Shown here piece by piece: positions 42,578-45,858 of a stretch of DNA of 45,858 nt. The DNA comes from an uncultured Chitinophaga sp. GTDB taxonomy: Bacteria; Bacteroidota; Bacteroidia; Chitinophagales; Chitinophagaceae. Both the position numbers and the translations under genes were made by a program. The notes beneath the pieces were generated by a model that worked only from the letters and a program-made list of their open reading frames with translations, had not been told where the DNA came from and made no database searches. Location: assembly GCF_902168175.1 (NCBI RefSeq), contig NZ_CABHOU010000034.1:1-45858 (forward strand), written 5' to 3'. How positions within the stretch are numbered: the first letter of the stretch is position 1; each line of letters begins with the position of its first letter.

Positions 42578-44089
42578 ATGCATCAGATTAAAAAAGGAAT
42601 TATATATATAGCCTGTTGTCTTTTTATGGGCAGTAGCGCGTTTGCGCAGGAGAAAACCGACTATTTCGTTTATATACAAAACGAAAAAAGCCAGCCTTTT
42701 TACCTTAAATACAAAGGCCAGGTGATCAGTTCTTCTCCTAAAGGGTATATTATCCTTTCAAAGATGGAGCAGGGCGAATCGGTGCCTGTGACCGTAGGTT
42801 TCCCTAAAAACGAGCATCCCGAACAAAGTTTCCTGTTAAAAGTAAACCGCCGCGACCAGGGCCTGCTGCTAAAGAACGGCGAGGAAGGTTTTGCGCTGTA
42901 CGATCTGCAAAGTTTTGCAGTTACCCGTGCCGGCGAAGGTCTGGTGGCCAAACAAAAGAAAACGGACGATCCGGTGGCTGCGGAAGTAGCCGCTGCCAAT
43001 ACAGAGGCTTTTAAAGAAGTTGGTACCGACGTAACTAAGGTGGGTGATGTAGCCACCAATCAGCCAGAAACGCCTAAGAAAGCAGATGCTGCCCCACCGA
43101 AAGCCAAAGGCAATTTTGCCTCTGCGCTGGACAGGGTAGTGGTAGATGGGAGAGATGAGGTGATACCAGAGGAGAAACCCGAAATGGTGGCCGCGCCAGT
43201 GAAGGAAGAAGTGATAGAGCCTGCCGCCCCCACCGAAAAGCTATCGAAGAAACAACAACGTAAAAACAGGAAAAAGGCCACATCGTTGTCAGAAGAAGAA
43301 CAGGCCATATTAGCCAGTGTGCTGGACGATGAGCGTAAAGCTGCTGAGCAGGAAGCTTCCGACGAAACAGCTGCACAGGAAAAGGTGAAGGAAGAGAAGG
43401 GGGCTGAAGAAGAAGCCGTTGTGAAAGAGGAGAAGCCTGAGTTGGTGTTACCGGCAGAAGAAGTGCCGGTAGCGAAGAAAGAGAAGAAGTCGAAGAAGAA
43501 AACAAGTACGAAAGATCCTGAGTTTATAGAGTTTGGAGAAGAAAGCGCTGCCGCTGTTACTACTGGAGCTGCAGTAGCAACAGAAGCCGCTGTTGAAAAA
43601 AAGCCATCTGCCCGCGACCTGAAACGCCAGAAACGTAAAGAGGCGCGTGAAGCCAGTGAGTCAGAGGCAATCGACTCGGCCGTACAACAAACAGAAACGC
43701 CCGTTGAAGAAATAAAAGAGAAGCCGAGGAAGAAACAAAAGGTAGAAGAAGAAACCCCCGCTACCGGCGAAACCGCCAAAATGGCGAATTCCGACTGCGC
43801 TAAATCCCTGGAAGTAGATGAGTTCAGGAAGCTGATGCGTAAAATGTCGGGTCAGAAGAACGAAGACAATATGATCGATGTGTTCCGCAAAGGCATTAAA
43901 GGCGTGTGTGTAAGCACAGATCAGGTAAGGTCGCTCGTGCAGCTGCTGGACCAGGAGTCTTACCGCTACCAGTTACTGGACATTGCCTATCCCAAAACAG
44001 TTGATGCCGAGAATTTTAGCTCCCTCTCCAGTGTGTTGAAGCAGGACTATTATGTAGAACGCTTTAAAGCAATGTTGCGGAAGAAATAA
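42578..44089 (+). CDS. DUF4476 protein with long charged low-complexity middle
   Basis: Exported protein of 503 residues. Signal peptide (cleavage near SAFAQ, residue 23), an N-terminal globular part (about 25-115, YFVYIQNEKSQPFYLKYKG) with beta-strand character, a middle of about 290 residues rich in Glu, Lys and Ala (about 115-400), and a C-terminal DUF4476 domain (about 403-503; DCAKSLEVDEFRKLMRKM, VCVSTDQVRSLVQLL, FSSLSSVLKQDYYVERF). DUF4476 function is unknown. The middle part is probably unstructured or helical, with basic clusters (KKQQRKNRKK) that could bind polymers. It starts 33 bp after the biotin carrier gene, so co-transcription is likely. Confidence 0.8.
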   Translation: MHQIKKGIIYIACCLFMGSSAFAQEKTDYFVYIQNEKSQPFYLKYKGQVISSSPKGYIILSKMEQGESVPVTVGFPKNEHPEQSFLLKVNRRDQGLLLKNGEEGFALYDLQSFAVTRAGEGLVAKQKKTDDPVAAEVAAANTEAFKEVGTDVTKVGDVATNQPETPKKADAAPPKAKGNFASALDRVVVDGRDEVIPEEKPEMVAAPVKEEVIEPAAPTEKLSKKQQRKNRKKATSLSEEEQAILASVLDDERKAAEQEASDETAAQEKVKEEKGAEEEAVVKEEKPELVLPAEEVPVAKKEKKSKKKTSTKDPEFIEFGEESAAAVTTGAAVATEAAVEKKPSARDLKRQKRKEAREASESEAIDSAVQQTETPVEEIKEKPRKKQKVEEETPATGETAKMANSDCAKSLEVDEFRKLMRKMSGQKNEDNMIDVFRKGIKGVCVSTDQVRSLVQLLDQESYRYQLLDIAYPKTVDAENFSSLSSVLKQDYYVERFKAMLRKK

Positions 44090-44113
44090 TTCCTTTCTTT
44101 ACTTTCGCACCAT

Positions 44114-44863
44114 ATGGCGAGGTATTTCATAGAAGTTGCTTATTTAGGTGCTGCTTATGCGGGTTTCCAGGTACAGGAAAACGCGGCAACCGTACAATCC
44201 GAACTGGATAAGGGGTTGAGCATGATACTTCGTACACAGATAGCTACCACAGGCTCCAGCCGTACCGATGCAGGTGTACATGCCCGCCAGAACTTTCTGC
44301 ACTTCGATTTCGAAGGTACTTTAAACCCGCAGTTGCAGTATAAGATGAATGCCGTATTGCCCGGCGATATCGCTGTAAATGGTATATATAGTGTGCCCGA
44401 CGACTATCACAGTCGTTTTGCCGCATTGGGCCGTTCGTACGAATACCGGTTATATTCTCTTAAAGATCCTTTCCTCCGCGACCGCGGTTATTACTTCCCT
44501 TATAAGCTCGATTTCGATTTGCTGCAGCAGGCAGCCACTATCGTGAAAGAATACACGGACTTTACCAGCTTCTCCAAGCGTAACACGCAGGTGCATTCAT
44601 TTAACTGCGCTATCAACTATTCTTACTGGACGTTAGATGAAACAGGCTTGATGTACCATGTAAGTGCCAATCGCTTTCTGCGTGGTATGGTGCGTGGTTT
44701 GGTGGGAACGATGCTGAGAGTAGGCCGTGGTAAGCTGTCTGTCAGCGATTTTCATGCAGCCATACAGGCAAAGGATTGTACACGTGTAGACTTTGCCGTG
44801 CCTCCCCAGGGTTTAAGTTTGATTAAAGTAGCTTATCCTGATGGTATATTACAACCCATCTAA
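44114..44863 (+). CDS. truA: tRNA pseudouridine synthase TruA
   Basis: Converts uridines 38-40 in the tRNA anticodon arm to pseudouridine; 249 residues. Catalytic Asp52 in GSSRTDAGVHARQN is the TruA motif (SGRTDAGVHA). Further family marks: YEYRLYSLKDPFLRDRGYY, FTSFSKRNTQVHSFNC and FLRGMVRGLVGTMLRVGRGK. The length and order are normal for bacterial TruA. It starts 24 bp after the DUF4476 gene. It is the last protein gene before the rRNA operon. A TACTTTCG sequence just upstream (about 44100) may be a weak promoter of its own. Confidence 0.95.
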   Translation: MARYFIEVAYLGAAYAGFQVQENAATVQSELDKGLSMILRTQIATTGSSRTDAGVHARQNFLHFDFEGTLNPQLQYKMNAVLPGDIAVNGIYSVPDDYHSRFAALGRSYEYRLYSLKDPFLRDRGYYFPYKLDFDLLQQAATIVKEYTDFTSFSKRNTQVHSFNCAINYSYWTLDETGLMYHVSANRFLRGMVRGLVGTMLRVGRGKLSVSDFHAAIQAKDCTRVDFAVPPQGLSLIKVAYPDGILQPI

Positions 44864-44959
44864 AGAAAGTTCAAAGAATTTTATACCAGCGAAACCCTTT
44901 ACTACATTGGATTCTATCAGATCACTACAAAGCTCTGATTAAGAAAATTAAGAAAGAAT

Positions 44960-44989
44960 TTGGTGGAAAGAAAAAACTCTATACCTTTG
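44960..44989 (+). promoter_or_regulatory. rRNA operon promoter P1
   Basis: TTG (44960-44962), 19 bp, TACCTTTG (44982-44989): near-perfect Bacteroidota promoter about 510 bp before 16S. It resembles P2 in sequence, including the downstream CA. Confidence 0.7.
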
Positions 44990-45136
44990 CATCCCGCTTT
45001 GATAGAAAGCACACAAATAAAAGCTCTTTACACGACGAATTTCCTTCTTTTTTTATCTTAGTTTTTACGCGTTAGAACTCTTTCTGGTAAAGCGTTTCAG
45101 CGAAAAAACAAAAAATAAAAATTCTGAAAATAAAAG

Positions 45137-45166
45137 TTGGAAGTAATAAAAAGTTTACTACCTTTG
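45137..45166 (+). promoter_or_regulatory. rRNA operon promoter P2
   Basis: TTG (45137-45139), 19 bp, TACCTTTG (45159-45166), followed by CACTCC. Identical -7 element and identical spacing to P1, 177 bp downstream of it. The leader from P2 to 16S would be about 325 nt. Confidence 0.75.
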
Positions 45167-45496
45167 CACTCCCATCGAAACAGGGTGTACGACGAAAAGG
45201 AAGTACAGAAAGAAAAAAAGCTCTTCACTTTAATTAAAGATGTGGCATCTGGCCTGAAGGTTCGCAACCTTATCATCTGCACGATTTTTCTACCGGTAAG
45301 TAGTCTTTAATACTGATGCCAATCAGCGTTGAAGGTGGTACGGTGGGAGAAAATGATCTTTGAAATATTGGAAACAACAGCACGACAGATCTTTCTAAAG
45401 AGTCTGTCACAAACACAGGTAATGTTAGCGACAACATTAAATTGAAATCTCGTCTGATTTTCTGAGAGAAAATTAGTCAGTTCAAACAACTTCTTT
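45167..45496 (+). other. rRNA leader region with hairpins
   Basis: Gene-free leader between P2 and 16S. Inverted repeats: AAGGTT/AACCTT around 45257, ACAGATCTTT / AAAGAGTCTGT (45385-45407), AATGTT / AACATT (45421-45438) and CTGATTTTCT / AGAAAATTAG (45454-45476). The last lies 20 nt before 16S and may be part of the processing stalk; the other half of that stalk would lie after 16S, outside the window. No protein gene is visible. Confidence 0.45.

Positions 45497-45858
<362 letters not shown>

Noticed and set aside
43060..43779. Serine/phenylalanine-rich minus-strand frame
   Set aside because: Antisense shadow of the Glu/Lys-rich part of the DUF4476 gene; no family and no start context.

Overview
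The window looks like chromosome of a Bacteroidota bacterium, most likely family Chitinophagaceae (Chitinophaga-like). The evidence is a SusC/SusD pair, promoters of the Bacteroidota type (TTTG or TTG, about 19-20 bp, then TAnnTTTG), few Shine-Dalgarno sites, DUF4476 and DUF1835 proteins, and the first ~360 nt of a 16S rRNA gene at the right edge. The placement rests on recognition only; no database search was run.

Left end (1-5708, minus strand): a tight five-gene operon reads leftward as FAD disulfide reductase, ABC ATPase, fused permease/substrate-binding protein, egtB, egtD. EgtD and EgtB are the core ergothioneine biosynthesis enzymes. The ABC pair resembles the EgtV/EgtU ergothioneine transporter family (itself OpuC-like). 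Genes are 8 bp apart, overlap by 4 bp, or are 14 bp apart. The substrate-binding domain of the EgtU-like protein is circularly permuted: the usual C-terminal half comes first and the usual N-terminal half last. This operon is the most interesting part of the window and suggests coupled synthesis, transport and redox recycling of a thiol/thione.

5850-10190: membrane proteins with DUF4349 and DUF1345 domains; an SDR oxidoreductase preceded by a perfect 15-nt palindrome; an AraC regulator; and a ~650 bp gene-poor stretch holding a 25-bp direct repeat and what looks like a decayed ECF sigma-factor gene. 10193-15070: a SusC/SusD nutrient-uptake pair ending in strong terminators. 15078-18237: a Sel1-repeat protein, a secreted amidohydrolase and a DUF3089 hydrolase.

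18331-20141: a nitric-oxide defence unit (NsrR-like Rrf2 regulator plus flavohemoglobin Hmp) with related A/T-rich operator candidates before both genes. 20233-28662: a PQQ-type sugar dehydrogenase lipoprotein, a GreA-like protein, a small membrane protein, an AraC regulator with a probable C-terminal frameshift, a PRISE-family reductase lacking the expected tyrosine, then a leftward cluster of RidA-like lipoprotein, secreted cupin, two alpha/beta hydrolases and an AraC regulator.

28956-45858: core metabolism and housekeeping. This covers tRNA-Glu, gap and pgk (glycolysis), an M20 dipeptidase, a lone response regulator, a lemA/TPM/TPM cluster, a DUF1835 protein, an outer-membrane protein, a GntP permease, an M1 aminopeptidase with HEAT-like repeats, a biotin carrier protein, a DUF4476 protein, truA, and a ribosomal RNA operon start with two tandem promoters. 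No CRISPR array, insertion sequence, prophage or origin was seen.
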